DNA from: an uncultured bacterium
GTDB lineage: Bacteria; Cyanobacteriota; Vampirovibrionia; Gastranaerophilales; Gastranaerophilaceae
Reading direction: 5' to 3'
NCBI GenBank assembly: GCA_900549855.1
Contig: URPS01000003.1
Span: forward strand, 17,194-81,193
Length of the DNA: 64,000 nt
Shown: one piece after another, positions 15,527-29,245 of the stretch
Layout of the letters: every line of letters begins with the position of its first letter
How positions within the stretch are numbered: the stretch's first letter is position 1
Notes under the pieces: generated by a model
Seen by the model: only the letters and a program-made list of their open reading frames with translations
What the model was told of the DNA's origin: nothing
Databases searched by the model: none
Translations under genes and position numbers: made by a program

Positions 15527-16381
15527 TTACCCCCGAGCCATGTCTAAGTGCTTTTTCTCGTTTAATAATGACTCATAAATCCATTCCGGTACAAAATTTT
15601 TACCTAGAATAATTTGCCCATTCATTATATTAGGAGCATGGAAATCAGAACCACCTGTAACGATTAGCCCTAGATTTTCTGCCATAGAAGAGAAATATTC
15701 GACAATAGCCGGTGAATGTTTTCTATGATAAGCTTCAATCCCTCTTAAGCCACAGTTCATAAGTTCTTTTATCAATTTTTCAGCTATATCAATATCATAT
15801 GGGTGAGCTATAACAGGAATACCACCAGCATCATAAATAACTTCAACAGCATCAAACGGAGTTACGGTTTTTCTTTCGACATACACAGGTGATGCTCTAT
15901 GAATATATTTGCTATAAGCTTCCATAACATTACTTGTACCACCTGCATTTGTAATTGCTTTTGCAATATGCGGTCGACCGATACTGCCCCCTGGTGCAAC
16001 CATATTCTTTACATCTTCAAAATTAATTTTAATGCCTTCTTTTTTAGCAAGTAAGTGCAAAATTTCTTTTGTTTGTTTAATACGTGCATGCTGTTGAACT
16101 TTTAACAAGTTCTTAAAATCGCTCTTATTAACATCAGGGAAATATCCCAAGATATGAACTTCATAATCTTTGTAAAGAGTATTAACCTCAATACCACGAA
16201 TAATCTTGAAATCAACATCTTTAGTCTTTAGATATTCCATTGCAACATCATAAGACAAAACATTATCATGATCCGTAAGCGCAATAACTTGCAAACCTGC
16301 ATCAAGCGCTAAATCTACAATTTTTTCAGGAGAAAAGACACCATCTGAATAATAGGTGTGAATATGATAATCACCTCTCAT
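15527..16381 (-). CDS. PHP-domain phosphoesterase (YciV / RNase AM type)
   Basis: A 284-residue PHP metallo-phosphoesterase, similar to 3',5'-nucleoside bisphosphate phosphatases and RNase AM-type 5'-3' exonucleases. Metal ligands are seen in DYHIHTYYSDG (residues 4-14), ALTDHDNVLSYD (about 35-46), PVIAHPYDID and VTGGSDFHAPN. It lies 54 bases after ymdB and downstream of rny, so an RNA-turnover role is attractive. The exact substrate cannot be told from sequence. Confidence 0.9.
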   Translation of the reverse strand: MRGDYHIHTYYSDGVFSPEKIVDLALDAGLQVIALTDHDNVLSYDVAMEYLKTKDVDFKIIRGIEVNTLYKDYEVHILGYFPDVNKSDFKNLLKVQQHARIKQTKEILHLLAKKEGIKINFEDVKNMVAPGGSIGRPHIAKAITNAGGTSNVMEAYSKYIHRASPVYVERKTVTPFDAVEVIYDAGGIPVIAHPYDIDIAEKLIKELMNCGLRGIEAYHRKHSPAIVEYFSSMAENLGLIVTGGSDFHAPNIMNGQIILGKNFVPEWIYESLLNEKKHLDMARG

Positions 16382-16435
16382 CTAAGCCTCCTTGAATTAA
16401 GGAGTGAGATATAGAATTGAGCAGTTTCTAAAAAG

Positions 16436-17296
16436 TTAGCCACCGTCGTGTTCACCACAAACCTCGCTTTCATTATTACTATTATCTACTGTTAAACTAA
16501 TTCTTTTTATCTGTGTTGCAGAATCACCTTCAATCAGGATTTCAACACAATTAATTCGAGCAAGCGGTGTTTCAGCAATCTCATAACGTTCCGGTAAACT
16601 TGTTGCTAATCGTTTGAATGAAGTTTGAAATTCCATTCCGATTACACTTTCCTCTGCGCCACAAAATCCGGCGTCAGTGATATATGCCATTCCTTCATAT
16701 ATCTTTTCATCAGCAGTCTGAACGTGCGTATGAGTACCACAAAAACCTTTAATTAAAGCTTTGCTACTATTATTATACTTCTTTGCTAAAAATTTGGAAA
16801 AACAGATTTTTTCTGCAGTAGCTTCTGCATGAAAATCTATAAATACGCTGTCGATACCTTGTTCTATTAATGAATCTATTTTTTTAGTTACAACTTCCCA
16901 AGGAGAATCAATCGGCGGCATAAAAACTCTTCCAAGAGCGTTAATTACAGCAAGCTTTCTGCCGTTAATTTCAAAAACTTGACACCCTGAACCCCTCGTT
17001 CCTTCGGGATAGTTTATTGGTCTTGTTAAATTTTGCGCTTCATCAATGTATTCATAAATATCTTTCTTATCCCAAATATGATTTCCAGACGTAAAGCAAT
17101 CAATTGAAGCGGATAAATCTGTGTAATTTTTCTTAGTTAAACCAAAACCATGTGATGCGTTTTCAATATTAGCGATAATAAAATCAGGTCTATTGGAGCC
17201 AAGAGAAGCAATATAAGACTTAACAGCCGTCCTCCCTTGTCTGCCCGTAATATCTCCAAAAAATAATATTCTTAAATTACCTGTATTACTACTCAT
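16436..17296 (-). CDS. ymdB: YmdB-family metallophosphoesterase (TIGR00282)
   Basis: A member of the YmdB/TIGR00282 family of dinuclear-metal phosphodiesterases that cleave 2',3'-cyclic (and some 3',5'-cyclic) nucleotides. Motifs are FGDITGRQGR, IANIENASHGFGL, SGNHIWDKKD, IDFHAEATAEK and GTHTHVQTAD. I start at ATG 17296 (MSSNTGN). An in-frame start at 17368 would run through a GTAGGGG palindrome and overlap rny. The gene follows rny, as in many bacteria, where YmdB and RNase Y act together. Product 286 residues. Confidence 0.93.
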   Translation of the reverse strand: MSSNTGNLRILFFGDITGRQGRTAVKSYIASLGSNRPDFIIANIENASHGFGLTKKNYTDLSASIDCFTSGNHIWDKKDIYEYIDEAQNLTRPINYPEGTRGSGCQVFEINGRKLAVINALGRVFMPPIDSPWEVVTKKIDSLIEQGIDSVFIDFHAEATAEKICFSKFLAKKYNNSSKALIKGFCGTHTHVQTADEKIYEGMAYITDAGFCGAEESVIGMEFQTSFKRLATSLPERYEIAETPLARINCVEILIEGDSATQIKRISLTVDNSNNESEVCGEHDGG

Positions 17297-17316
17297 ATAA
17301 TTTATACCTAAATAGG

Positions 17317-17340
17317 TAGGGGAAAGATTTCCCCTACACT
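17317..17340. repeat. Short intergenic palindrome between rny and ymdB
   Basis: The arms GTAGGGGAAA and TTTCCCCTAC are perfect complements separated by 2 bases. This resembles dispersed GTAGGGG...CCCCTAC palindromes seen between genes of many bacteria. It could also act as a hairpin that tunes expression between rny and ymdB. Confidence 0.7.
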
Positions 17341-17357
17341 GATTTACCTTTATAGGT

Positions 17358-18878
17358 TTACTTTGCAATTTCTGTTGTTCTGAATTCTCTTACAACAGTA
17401 ACCTTAATTTGTCCCGGATAATCAAGCTCATCCTCAATTTTTTTAGCAATATCTCTTGCCAATTTTTGAGAAGCCAAATCATCAAACATTTCTGATTGAA
17501 CAATAACACGAACTTCTCTGCCGGCCTGAACTGCAAATGATTGTTTTATACCTTCGTAACTGTTTACAATTTCTTCAATTTTTTGTAAACGTTTAATATA
17601 AATTTCCAATGTATCACGTCTTGCTCCTGGGCGTCCAGCTGAAATAGCATCAGCAAGTTTTACAAGAACAGCTTCAATTGTATTAGCTGTAACGTCATCG
17701 TGGTGAGCTTCAATAGCATGAATAACTTCCTGCTTTTCACCATATCTTGAAGCTAATTCTACACCAAGTTGAATATGAGTACCTTCCTGAGTTTGGTCAA
17801 CCGCTTTACCTATATCATGTAAAAGTCCGGCACGCTTTGCTACATAAACATTAGCACCTAATTCTGCTGCTAACATTCCGGCTATATGCCCTACTTCAAG
17901 TGAATGCTTAAGAACATTTTGACCGTAACTTGTCCTATAGTACAATCTACCCAAGTTTTTGATAAGTTCTTTATTTAAGCCCATAATTCCCATATCAAGA
18001 GCAGCATTTTCACCCTCTTTCATAATTTTCTTTTCAACCTCTTCACGAGATTTTTCAACTGTTTCTTCAATTCTTACAGGGTGAATACGACCATCTTGAA
18101 TAAGTTTTTCTAATGCAATTTTTGCAATTTCTCTTCTTACAGGGTCAAATGCTGAAAGAACAACCGCCTCTGGAGTATCATCAATAATTAAGTCTACGCC
18201 TGTTAATGTTTCTAAAGTTCTAATATTACGACCTTCACGACCTATAATACGACCTTTCATCTCATCATTTGGTAGAGATACTACAGAAACGGTAGATTCT
18301 ACAACCTGTTCCATCATGCATCTCTGCATTGTAGTTGTTAAAATTTCTTTAGATTTTTCTAACGCATCTTCCCTAATTTTTGCTTCATTTTCTCTTATAA
18401 GCTGCATTTGTTCTTGAGCTAAATCGCTTTTTAATTGTTCTAGAAGCATTCTTTTTGCATCTTCTGTAGACATTCCGGCAATTCTTTCCAATTCTACAGT
18501 TTGTTTCTGTACGATTTCTGCAAGAAAGTCTTCTTTTTCAATAAGTTGGTCTTTTAATTTATCAAGCTCAACTTCTTTATCTGTTACTTCTTGGATTTTA
18601 TCTTCTAATGTGTCTTCACGTTTAGAAAGCTTATTTTCAATAGCAGCAAACTCTCTTCTACGTTCTCTTTCATCAGCATTAAGCTGTTCTCTTTCATTAT
18701 GTAAAGCTTCTTTAGCTTTAATCATAGCTTCTTTTTGTAAAATTAATTCTTTTTCCGCCAAATCTTTTTTAGACTGCTCACTCTGCAATACTAAATTTTT
18801 GTACTTAACTCTCTGTACAACAATAACAGCAGCAAGTATTACCAATATTACCGCTGCAACGGCTAATAATGCAATCAT
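17358..18878 (-). CDS. rny: Ribonuclease Y
   Basis: Membrane-anchored endoribonuclease that starts mRNA decay. The 506-residue protein begins with a membrane helix ([20 protein letters not shown]). A long coiled coil (about 25-190) follows, then a KH domain ([20 protein letters not shown]) and an HD domain with the metal-binding [10 protein letters not shown] and AIEAHHDDV. Length and order are standard. Downstream come ymdB and the PHP gene, a likely RNA-metabolism cluster. Confidence 0.97.
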   Translation of the reverse strand: MIALLAVAAVILVILAAVIVVQRVKYKNLVLQSEQSKKDLAEKELILQKEAMIKAKEALHNEREQLNADERERRREFAAIENKLSKREDTLEDKIQEVTDKEVELDKLKDQLIEKEDFLAEIVQKQTVELERIAGMSTEDAKRMLLEQLKSDLAQEQMQLIRENEAKIREDALEKSKEILTTTMQRCMMEQVVESTVSVVSLPNDEMKGRIIGREGRNIRTLETLTGVDLIIDDTPEAVVLSAFDPVRREIAKIALEKLIQDGRIHPVRIEETVEKSREEVEKKIMKEGENAALDMGIMGLNKELIKNLGRLYYRTSYGQNVLKHSLEVGHIAGMLAAELGANVYVAKRAGLLHDIGKAVDQTQEGTHIQLGVELASRYGEKQEVIHAIEAHHDDVTANTIEAVLVKLADAISAGRPGARRDTLEIYIKRLQKIEEIVNSYEGIKQSFAVQAGREVRVIVQSEMFDDLASQKLARDIAKKIEDELDYPGQIKVTVVREFRTTEIAK

Positions 18879-19081
18879 TTAGCACCTTTTCCTTTTCTAT
18901 TTTTTATATATACACGACGTCAGGGTACATATAACCTACCCTGCAACTATTAAACAATTTTCAATAATTTTTTCTATCGCATATATTTTCAAAAATTTTT
19001 ATACTACTACTAAATTTATCATATCATATAAAGCCTGATTTGTATATAAAAATAAGGTTAAATAATGTAAAAATTATAAAT

Positions 19082-19117
19082 AAAAATTGGGCTCGAAAAT
19101 CTTCTCACCCAATTTTT
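19082..19117 (-). terminator. Rho-independent terminator of leuS
   Basis: The arms AAAAATTGGG and CCCAATTTTT flank a 16-base loop. Read on the minus strand the stem ends in a T-rich tail. It lies 27 bases downstream of the leuS stop. Confidence 0.75.
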
Positions 19118-19143
19118 ACAGTTATTATATTAAGATAAAAGTT

Positions 19144-21630
19144 CTAACCTTTAACAACAATGTTAACAAGCTTTTTAGGAACAACGATTACCTTAACAAT
19201 TTCTTTTCCTGAAGTTAATTCCTTGATTTTTTGACTAGCCAAAGCAACTTCTTTCAATTCATCGTTACCCAAGCCTTCATCAGCCTCTATTTTGTCCTTA
19301 ACTTTACCGTTAACTTGAACAACAAGAGTGATTTTGCTTGCTTTTGCTAAGTCTTCATCCCATTCACACCATTTTTCATTGTGAATAGATGTTGAATTGC
19401 CAAGGTCATGCCAAATTTCTTCTGACATATGAACAGTTACAGGCGCCATCAACTTAATCAAAGAAACTACAGCAAAACTAAACACATTTTTATCTTCTTC
19501 AGTTAGTTCAGTTTTCTTATTTTTCCAATCATAAATAGCGTTTGTAAGTTCACGATATTTTGAAATTACTGTATTAAATTGGAAATCATTTGCAATATCA
19601 TTAGTAACTTCTTTTATCATCATATGCACAATTCTTACCAAGTCATCATTTTCTCTTGTAAGAGGGAAGGTAATCTTGTAATCTTTTGTAACATATTCTT
19701 GATTTTCGCTAACCAATCTCCAAACTCTATTTAAGAATTTGTAGCAGCCTTCAACACCTGCATCAGACCAGTCAAAATCTCTTGCTGGAGGTGAATCAGA
19801 AAGAATAAACAATCTTGCGGTATCCGCCCCATAATTTTCAAATATTTCATCAGGATCTACAGTATTGCCCTTAGATTTAGACATCTTTGAACCATCTTTA
19901 AGAACCATACCTTGAGTTAACAAGTTTTTGAAAGGTTCATCAAAGCTCAACAATCCTAAGTCTTTAAGAGCTTTTGTAAAGAATCTTGAGTATAACAAGT
20001 GTAAAATTGCGTGCTCAATACCACCAACATATTGATCTACCGGAAGCCAATGGTCTACCAATTCTTTTGAAAATGGCAAATTTGCATTCTTAGGATCAGA
20101 ATATCTCAAATAATACCAACTTGAACATACAAATGTATCCATTGTATCCAATTCTCTTCTTGCTTTACCGCCACATATTGGACAAGTTGTTTCAGCAAAA
20201 GTTTTAGAAGTGGTAATTGGTGATTTTCCAACAACTGAAAAATCAACGTCAGTTGGAAGCATTACCGGAAGATTTTCTTCTTTTTCAGGAACAATTCCGC
20301 ACTTATCACAATAAACCATCGGAATTGGAGCACCCCAATATCTTTGACGTGAAATCAACCAATCTCTCAATCTGTATTGTGTCTTAAATTCACCAAAACC
20401 ATTATCTACAGCTTTTTGCGTAATAGCTTTTTTAGCTTCAGTATTTTTCATACCGTTAAATTCATTAGAATTAACTAAAACACCTTCCTCTGTATAAGCC
20501 TCCGTTAGTTCATCTGGTTTTAACTCAGTATCTTTCGGAGATATAACAACTTTTAATGGTAAATTATATTTCTTAGCGAAATCAAAATCTCTGGAATCGT
20601 GAGTAGGAACAGCCATTACAGCACCTGTTCCATATTCAACAAGAGCATAATCTGCGGTCCATAATGGGAATTCTTCACCAGTAAATGGGTTGATACAGTG
20701 GGTTCCCAAAGGGACACCTGTTTTAACTCTATCAGTTGAAAGTCTTTCTATTTCTGTCATCTTACGAGCGTTTGCTCTATATTCTTCAACTTTATCTTTA
20801 TTTTCTGGAGTTGTAAGTTTTTCAATATCTTTATATTCCGGTGCTACAACAAGATAAGTGATACCATGAACTGTATCCGGTCTTGTAGTGTAAACAGGCA
20901 CTTCCATACCTTCGATTTCTTTTACTTTGAATCTAAAAATAGCACCTTGAGATTTACCAATCCAGTTAGCCTGCATTGTTTTAACGTTATCACCCCAACC
21001 TGGAAGTTTATCTAAGTCTTGAAGAAGTCTTTCAGCATAATCCGTAATTTTGAAAAACCATTGAGAAAGATATTTCTTTTCTACAACGCTATCACATCTC
21101 CAGCATTTGCCATCAATAACTTGCTCATTAGCAAGAACCGTACCGCATTTGTCACACCAGTTAACGGCAGCTTCTTTTTTGTATGCTAAGCCTTTTTTAT
21201 ATAGCTGAATAAATAGCCATTGCGTCCATTTATAATAATCAGGCTTGCAAGTTGTAACTTCTCTTTGCCAATCATAAGAAAGCCCAAGCATTTTTAATTG
21301 TTTTGTCATGTATGCGATATTTTCGTCAGTCCATTTTGCAGGATCAGCACCATGCTTCATAGCCGCATTTTCTGCAGGCAAACCAAAGCTATCCCATCCC
21401 ATTGGATGAAGAACGTTAAAACCTTGCATCTTCTTAAATCTTGCTATTACGTCAGTAATCGTGTAGTTTCTAACGTGTCCCATGTGAAGTTTTCCTGATG
21501 GGTACGGAAACATTGATAACGCAAAGTATTTAGGTTTATCACTATTATCAGGAGTGTGGAAAACATTATTTTTTTCCCAATTTTCCTGCCATCTTTTTTC
21601 TATTTCTTGTGGAAAATAAGCCTCTTTCAT
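19144..21630 (-). CDS. leuS: Leucyl-tRNA synthetase
   Basis: Charges tRNA-Leu. The 828-residue class I synthetase has the HIGH-type motif PYPSGKLHMGHVRNYT near residue 43, a zinc-type Cys cluster (WCDKCGTVLANEQVI), and an editing (CP1) domain with TRPDTVHGITYLV. The KMSKS motif is VLKDGSKMSKSKGNTVDP, and an anticodon-binding domain follows. The end VIVVPKKLVNIV is typical of bacterial LeuS. No T-box leader is seen upstream. It is transcribed alone and ends in a hairpin terminator. Confidence 0.98.
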   Translation of the reverse strand: MKEAYFPQEIEKRWQENWEKNNVFHTPDNSDKPKYFALSMFPYPSGKLHMGHVRNYTITDVIARFKKMQGFNVLHPMGWDSFGLPAENAAMKHGADPAKWTDENIAYMTKQLKMLGLSYDWQREVTTCKPDYYKWTQWLFIQLYKKGLAYKKEAAVNWCDKCGTVLANEQVIDGKCWRCDSVVEKKYLSQWFFKITDYAERLLQDLDKLPGWGDNVKTMQANWIGKSQGAIFRFKVKEIEGMEVPVYTTRPDTVHGITYLVVAPEYKDIEKLTTPENKDKVEEYRANARKMTEIERLSTDRVKTGVPLGTHCINPFTGEEFPLWTADYALVEYGTGAVMAVPTHDSRDFDFAKKYNLPLKVVISPKDTELKPDELTEAYTEEGVLVNSNEFNGMKNTEAKKAITQKAVDNGFGEFKTQYRLRDWLISRQRYWGAPIPMVYCDKCGIVPEKEENLPVMLPTDVDFSVVGKSPITTSKTFAETTCPICGGKARRELDTMDTFVCSSWYYLRYSDPKNANLPFSKELVDHWLPVDQYVGGIEHAILHLLYSRFFTKALKDLGLLSFDEPFKNLLTQGMVLKDGSKMSKSKGNTVDPDEIFENYGADTARLFILSDSPPARDFDWSDAGVEGCYKFLNRVWRLVSENQEYVTKDYKITFPLTRENDDLVRIVHMMIKEVTNDIANDFQFNTVISKYRELTNAIYDWKNKKTELTEEDKNVFSFAVVSLIKLMAPVTVHMSEEIWHDLGNSTSIHNEKWCEWDEDLAKASKITLVVQVNGKVKDKIEADEGLGNDELKEVALASQKIKELTSGKEIVKVIVVPKKLVNIVVKG

Positions 21631-21706
21631 TTATTCCTCCCTAATTATTAATGTATTTATTTTAGCATAAAATTAGGAAATTGGAAAAAGGTTATAAAAA
21701 AATTTT

Positions 21707-21743
21707 ACGTCATTGCGAACGGAAGCGAAGCAAACCAGTCTTC
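21707..21743. repeat. Dispersed intergenic repeat, copy 2
   Basis: ACGTCATTGCGAACGGAAGC onward; its reverse complement matches 7438-7474 with three mismatches. A degenerate inverted partner lies at 21778-21820 (CTGGATCCTTCACACTAATC, ... TTCAGAATGACTTGACG). The pair therefore forms a loose inverted repeat between leuS and dnaE. Confidence 0.75.
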
Positions 21744-21848
21744 AACTTGGTAGAGTAAAATTATAGTTTATAAATAGCTGGATCCTTCACACTAATCGAG
21801 TTCAGAATGACTTGACGCAAAGCTTCTATTTTAGTGTCATTATAAGGT

Positions 21849-24800
21849 TTATACATTCAATGGTTGATCTAATGAGCGGATTGAAACATCAACTTCATTT
21901 GGGAAAAACTGGTTCATGTGGGATACCAAATCATTTGTAGAATTCACCCAGAACACCGGTGAAGTCAAAATTCTAGCACTATATCCATTCACCGGTGGCA
22001 TTTTAAACATTACAGGATCATCACCATGGTGTTTAGCTAGAATATTCTTTATTCCGCATAATTCTTCGTACTTAACATCACGTTTAAGACTCAACGTAAC
22101 AATATTTGCATTATCAACTGATTTAACATTATCAATCAAAACGCTAATCTGGTCTTCACCACGATGTTGAACTTTACCTGTGATAACAACTTTGTTATCC
22201 ATTACAAGAATTTCACCATACTCCAACAATCTTTTGTGAAAACAAACACAATCAACTTTACCCGTTAAATCTTCCAGCGTTATAAATCTTAAGAACTTTG
22301 ATGGGTCTTTTTTAGTCGGAATTTGTCTTGTTGCAGTAATAAGTCCACAAATTGTAACTTCTGTTTCGTCTTTAAGTTCCGCAAGTTCTGCAACTCTATG
22401 TGTCATCAAGAATTGCATTTTATCACGAATAGAAAACAGTGGGTGCGACGTTACATAGAAACCTAAAAATTCTTTTTCAAAAAGTTGAATTTCTTTATCA
22501 GTATACTCAGCATCACTTCCAACAAGTTGATACTGGACATTTTCAAATTCGCTATCTCCACCTAATGAAGCAAAAAGACTCACTTGTCCCATCGCACGGT
22601 CTTTAGCTTCTTTGGAAGTTACATCTAAAATGTGCTCCATATTATCAAATAATTGTTTTCTGCTTTTTTCAATATTAGAAAAAGCTCCGGCTTTAATCAA
22701 ACCTTCAAGAGATTTTTTGTTAACATATTTTGCATCTACTCGTTTACAGAAATCAAAAATATTTTTAAAATCACCATTTTCTTCTCTTTCTTTAATAATA
22801 GCTTCAACAACAGGAGCACCAACTCCTTTAATCGCAGCCATACCAAAGCGAATATTTTCACCATCCGGAGCATATTCTAAATATGATTTATTAATATCCG
22901 GTGCAAGAACTTTACTTCCTAACCTTTGAGCTTCTTCTATATAAAGCTGGGTTTGATCTTTATTGTCAGCAACACTTGATAGTAATGCTGAAAAATACTC
23001 TACAGGATAGTGCGTTTTTAAATACGCAGTTTGATAAGCTACAAATGCATACGCTGCAGAGTGCGACCTGTTGAAACAGTATGACGCAAATGCAAGAATT
23101 TGGTTGAAGAGTTTTTCTGCATCTTCTTTTTTCATATCGTGCTTTGCTGATGCAGCAATAAATTTACCTCTTTGTTCTTCCATCGTTTTAAGGTCTTTTT
23201 TACCCATCATACGACGAACTTGGTCGGCTTGACCGAGTGAATAATCAGCAAGAACTTGGAACACCTGCATGATTTGTTCCTGATAAACAATTGTTCCATA
23301 CGTATCTTTTAATACAGGTTCAAGCAACGGATGAGCGTATGTAATTGCCTGCTTACCGTGTTTTCTGGCTACAAAATCATCAACCATGCCAGAACCCAAC
23401 GGCCCTGGACGGAATAACGCTACAAGTGCACCTAAATCTTCAAATACGTCAGGTTTAAGACGCTTAACAAGGTTCATCATACCTTGAGATTCAAGCTGGA
23501 ATACACCAATTGTTTCACCACGTACAAGCATGTCATAAGTTGGTTTATCATCAAGCGGAATATGGTTAATATCAACATCAATACCACGATATTTCTTAAC
23601 CATCTTACAAGTTTTTGTAATCATGGTTAAGTTTCTTAAGCCCAAAAAGTCCATCTTTAATAGGTCAAGAACTTCGGTCGCTTCGTGTTTCGGATAACCT
23701 GTTTGTACAATACCATCTTTTGAAGGTTGAACCGGTAAAATTGTATCCAAAGGTGCGTGAGAGATAATAACCCCCGCTGCGTGAGTACCGGTACCACACT
23801 TCAAACCTTCAATGGCAACCGCCATATCAACCCAACGTTTGAAACTGATTGTTTTTCCACTTTCCGGATTCATTATCTGGTAATCTTCATCATAAAGTTT
23901 CTTAAAATCAGATTCTCCGTCCGCAGCAATGATATCTCTCAACCATTCCGCTTTTGGATTGCTAGCTCTTGCCACATCCAATGCAGGCTCAATAAGCCCT
24001 GTTATTCTATTACTTTCTGCAAACGGTACTTGCAGAACACGTCCAACACCTTTGAACGCAGCTTTTGGCGCATAAGTTGAAAAGGTAATAATTTGACAAA
24101 CCTTATCTTCACCATATTTTTTAGTAACATAATCAATTACATCGCCACGTTTTTCGATACAAAAGTCGATATCAATATCGGGCATAGTGAAACGTTCCGG
24201 ATTCAAAAATCTTTCAAACAACAGCTTGTGATAAATCGGGTCAATATCAGTAATTTCTAAAGCATACGCAACAACTGAACCTGCAGCAGAACCTCTCCCC
24301 GGCCCGACCGGAATATCGTGAGTTTTTGCAAAATGGATAAAATCCCAAGTAATCATAAAATATGCAGGGAAACCCATATGATTTATTACCCCAAGTTCAT
24401 ATTTTGCACGTTCAATAATATTTTGAGGTGGTGGATCGCCGTAACGTTTTTTTAATCCTTCAAAAACAATGTGTTCCAGATAATTTTCAATACCTTGAAT
24501 ATATTTTGCTTCTTCTAAGACATCAGCTGTATTTTCGGTTTTGTTTTTCTTTTTAAGTCTTTCAATAATTTTAGGGTCAACATCATCAGACGTAAATATG
24601 AATTCTTCCGGCACATCATAATGAGGTAGCGGAGCATTATGAAGTTCTATTTCTACATCACATTTGTTGGCAATTTCTTCCGTATTCACACAACATTCTT
24701 CAAAAGTTGTGTCATCCATCCAAGAAAATGCTTTTCGCATCTCATCTTTAGACTTTACATAAAATTCATTATTAGGAAAATGAAAGCGCTTTTCATCATC

Positions 24801-25484
24801 TTTATTAGCGTTTGTTTGCAAACATAATAAAGTATCCTGAGCATCCGCATCTTCTTTTCTCAAATAATGTGAGTCATTTGTAATAATCATTTTTATGCCA
24901 AGCTCTTTGGCAATTTTCATTAAATCTGGATTTGTACGTTTTTGTTCTTCCATATTATGGTCTTGGAGTTCAATATAATAGTCATCTCCAAACAAATCCT
25001 GATAACGTTTTGCGACTTCTTTTGCTTGCTCGTATTCATTTTTTAGCAAGTGTTGAAGGACTTCACCACCTAAGCAGGCTGATGCACAAATCAAACCTTC
25101 ATGGTATTCCTTCAATAGTTCAAAATTGATACGTGGTTTATAATAAAAACCTTCACACCATGCAGTTGAAACAAGTTTAATTAAATTTTTATATCCTTTA
25201 TTATCTTTAGCAATCAAAATCAAGTGATATAAAGGATTATTTGCACTATCATGCACATGAATATCACCGGAATTTACATAAAATTCGCAACCAATGAGCG
25301 GATTAATACCGGCATGTTTTGCCAATTCATAAAATTCAACGGCAGAATACATTACACCGTGGTCTGTAATCGCAATTGCAGGGAGTTCATTTTCTTTGGC
25401 ATACTTAACTAAGTCGCCAACCCTAATCATCCCATCTAATAATGAATACTCCGAGTGAATATGTAAAGGTATAAAATTCGCCAT
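21849..25484 (-). CDS. dnaE: DNA polymerase III subunit alpha
   Basis: Replicative polymerase, DnaE1-type, 1211 residues. The N-terminal PHP domain starts PLHIHSEYSLLDG (6-18). The polymerase palm has GPGRGSAAGSVVAYAL and the metal-binding PDIDIDF. The helix-hairpin-helix (FGMAAIKGVGAPVVEAII) and OB domain (EVTICGLITATRQI) follow. The gene is one uninterrupted frame, unlike the intein-split dnaE of many cyanobacteria. It is followed by the repeat-bearing gap before leuS. Confidence 0.97.
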   Translation of the reverse strand: MANFIPLHIHSEYSLLDGMIRVGDLVKYAKENELPAIAITDHGVMYSAVEFYELAKHAGINPLIGCEFYVNSGDIHVHDSANNPLYHLILIAKDNKGYKNLIKLVSTAWCEGFYYKPRINFELLKEYHEGLICASACLGGEVLQHLLKNEYEQAKEVAKRYQDLFGDDYYIELQDHNMEEQKRTNPDLMKIAKELGIKMIITNDSHYLRKEDADAQDTLLCLQTNANKDDEKRFHFPNNEFYVKSKDEMRKAFSWMDDTTFEECCVNTEEIANKCDVEIELHNAPLPHYDVPEEFIFTSDDVDPKIIERLKKKNKTENTADVLEEAKYIQGIENYLEHIVFEGLKKRYGDPPPQNIIERAKYELGVINHMGFPAYFMITWDFIHFAKTHDIPVGPGRGSAAGSVVAYALEITDIDPIYHKLLFERFLNPERFTMPDIDIDFCIEKRGDVIDYVTKKYGEDKVCQIITFSTYAPKAAFKGVGRVLQVPFAESNRITGLIEPALDVARASNPKAEWLRDIIAADGESDFKKLYDEDYQIMNPESGKTISFKRWVDMAVAIEGLKCGTGTHAAGVIISHAPLDTILPVQPSKDGIVQTGYPKHEATEVLDLLKMDFLGLRNLTMITKTCKMVKKYRGIDVDINHIPLDDKPTYDMLVRGETIGVFQLESQGMMNLVKRLKPDVFEDLGALVALFRPGPLGSGMVDDFVARKHGKQAITYAHPLLEPVLKDTYGTIVYQEQIMQVFQVLADYSLGQADQVRRMMGKKDLKTMEEQRGKFIAASAKHDMKKEDAEKLFNQILAFASYCFNRSHSAAYAFVAYQTAYLKTHYPVEYFSALLSSVADNKDQTQLYIEEAQRLGSKVLAPDINKSYLEYAPDGENIRFGMAAIKGVGAPVVEAIIKEREENGDFKNIFDFCKRVDAKYVNKKSLEGLIKAGAFSNIEKSRKQLFDNMEHILDVTSKEAKDRAMGQVSLFASLGGDSEFENVQYQLVGSDAEYTDKEIQLFEKEFLGFYVTSHPLFSIRDKMQFLMTHRVAELAELKDETEVTICGLITATRQIPTKKDPSKFLRFITLEDLTGKVDCVCFHKRLLEYGEILVMDNKVVITGKVQHRGEDQISVLIDNVKSVDNANIVTLSLKRDVKYEELCGIKNILAKHHGDDPVMFKMPPVNGYSARILTSPVFWVNSTNDLVSHMNQFFPNEVDVSIRSLDQPLNV

Positions 25485-25560
25485 AATTATAATTTATCAC
25501 ATAAAGATATTAAGATTGTAAAAATTTTAGTTGTGTCAAGATAGGTGATAGACATTACAA

Positions 25561-25983
25561 CTACGAATGATTAGACTTTATTTCGTCTTTTATCTCGCTA
25601 GATTCATCTTTTAATTTTAATTCATTTTCACGAGCTCTAATCATGGCTTGCAATATTGTATCGTCTTGAGCTTGTTTCTTTACATCAGCAAAAACAGCTT
25701 TCAACTCTTCTTCGCTCAAGCCTTGAGGTGATTTCATACAAACAATAAGTTTTTCTCTTCTGAATGTAAAATAAGAAGCTACAAGGATTCCCCAAAGCAA
25801 GATTCCTTGAACAATTCCAATATGTGGAATACTAGTATTAAAATTAGCTGCGAAATTCCATAATTTCATTGCTACAAGTCCAGGGAATGCAATAAATCCA
25901 GCTGCTAAACAACATCCGATTAAAGCAACCATCATGATACCTCTAAATCCCTTTATCTGTATTACATTCAAATTCTTTTTCAT
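25561..25983 (-). CDS. Small two-span membrane protein
   Basis: I do not recognise this 140-residue protein. Two hydrophobic segments (MMVALIGCCLAAGFIAFPGL about 16-35, and GIVQGILLWGILVASYFTF about 55-73) are followed by a charged, probably cytoplasmic tail (LSEEELKAVFADVKKQAQDD, ending in a Lys/Glu/Ser-rich stretch). It begins 21 bases after ligA, with a GAGG site, so it is probably co-transcribed with it. Confidence 0.8.
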   Translation of the reverse strand: MKKNLNVIQIKGFRGIMMVALIGCCLAAGFIAFPGLVAMKLWNFAANFNTSIPHIGIVQGILLWGILVASYFTFRREKLIVCMKSPQGLSEEELKAVFADVKKQAQDDTILQAMIRARENELKLKDESSEIKDEIKSNHS

Positions 25984-26004
25984 ATTAACCTCATCAATGA
26001 AGAG

Positions 26005-29233
<3,229 letters not shown>

Positions 29234-29245
29234 TATTTATATTTA

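Noticed and set aside
17297..17368. N-terminal extension of YmdB starting at 17368
   Set aside because: It overlaps the rny end and translates a palindromic repeat; family members begin at the LRILFFGDITG block just after the ATG at 17296.
21631..21848. Riboswitch or T-box leader upstream of leuS
   Set aside because: The gap holds only dispersed repeats and AT-rich sequence; no T-box specifier or antiterminator motif was recognised.
21849..25484. Split-intein dnaE as in many cyanobacteria
   Set aside because: The frame is continuous through all polymerase motifs and has no intein blocks.
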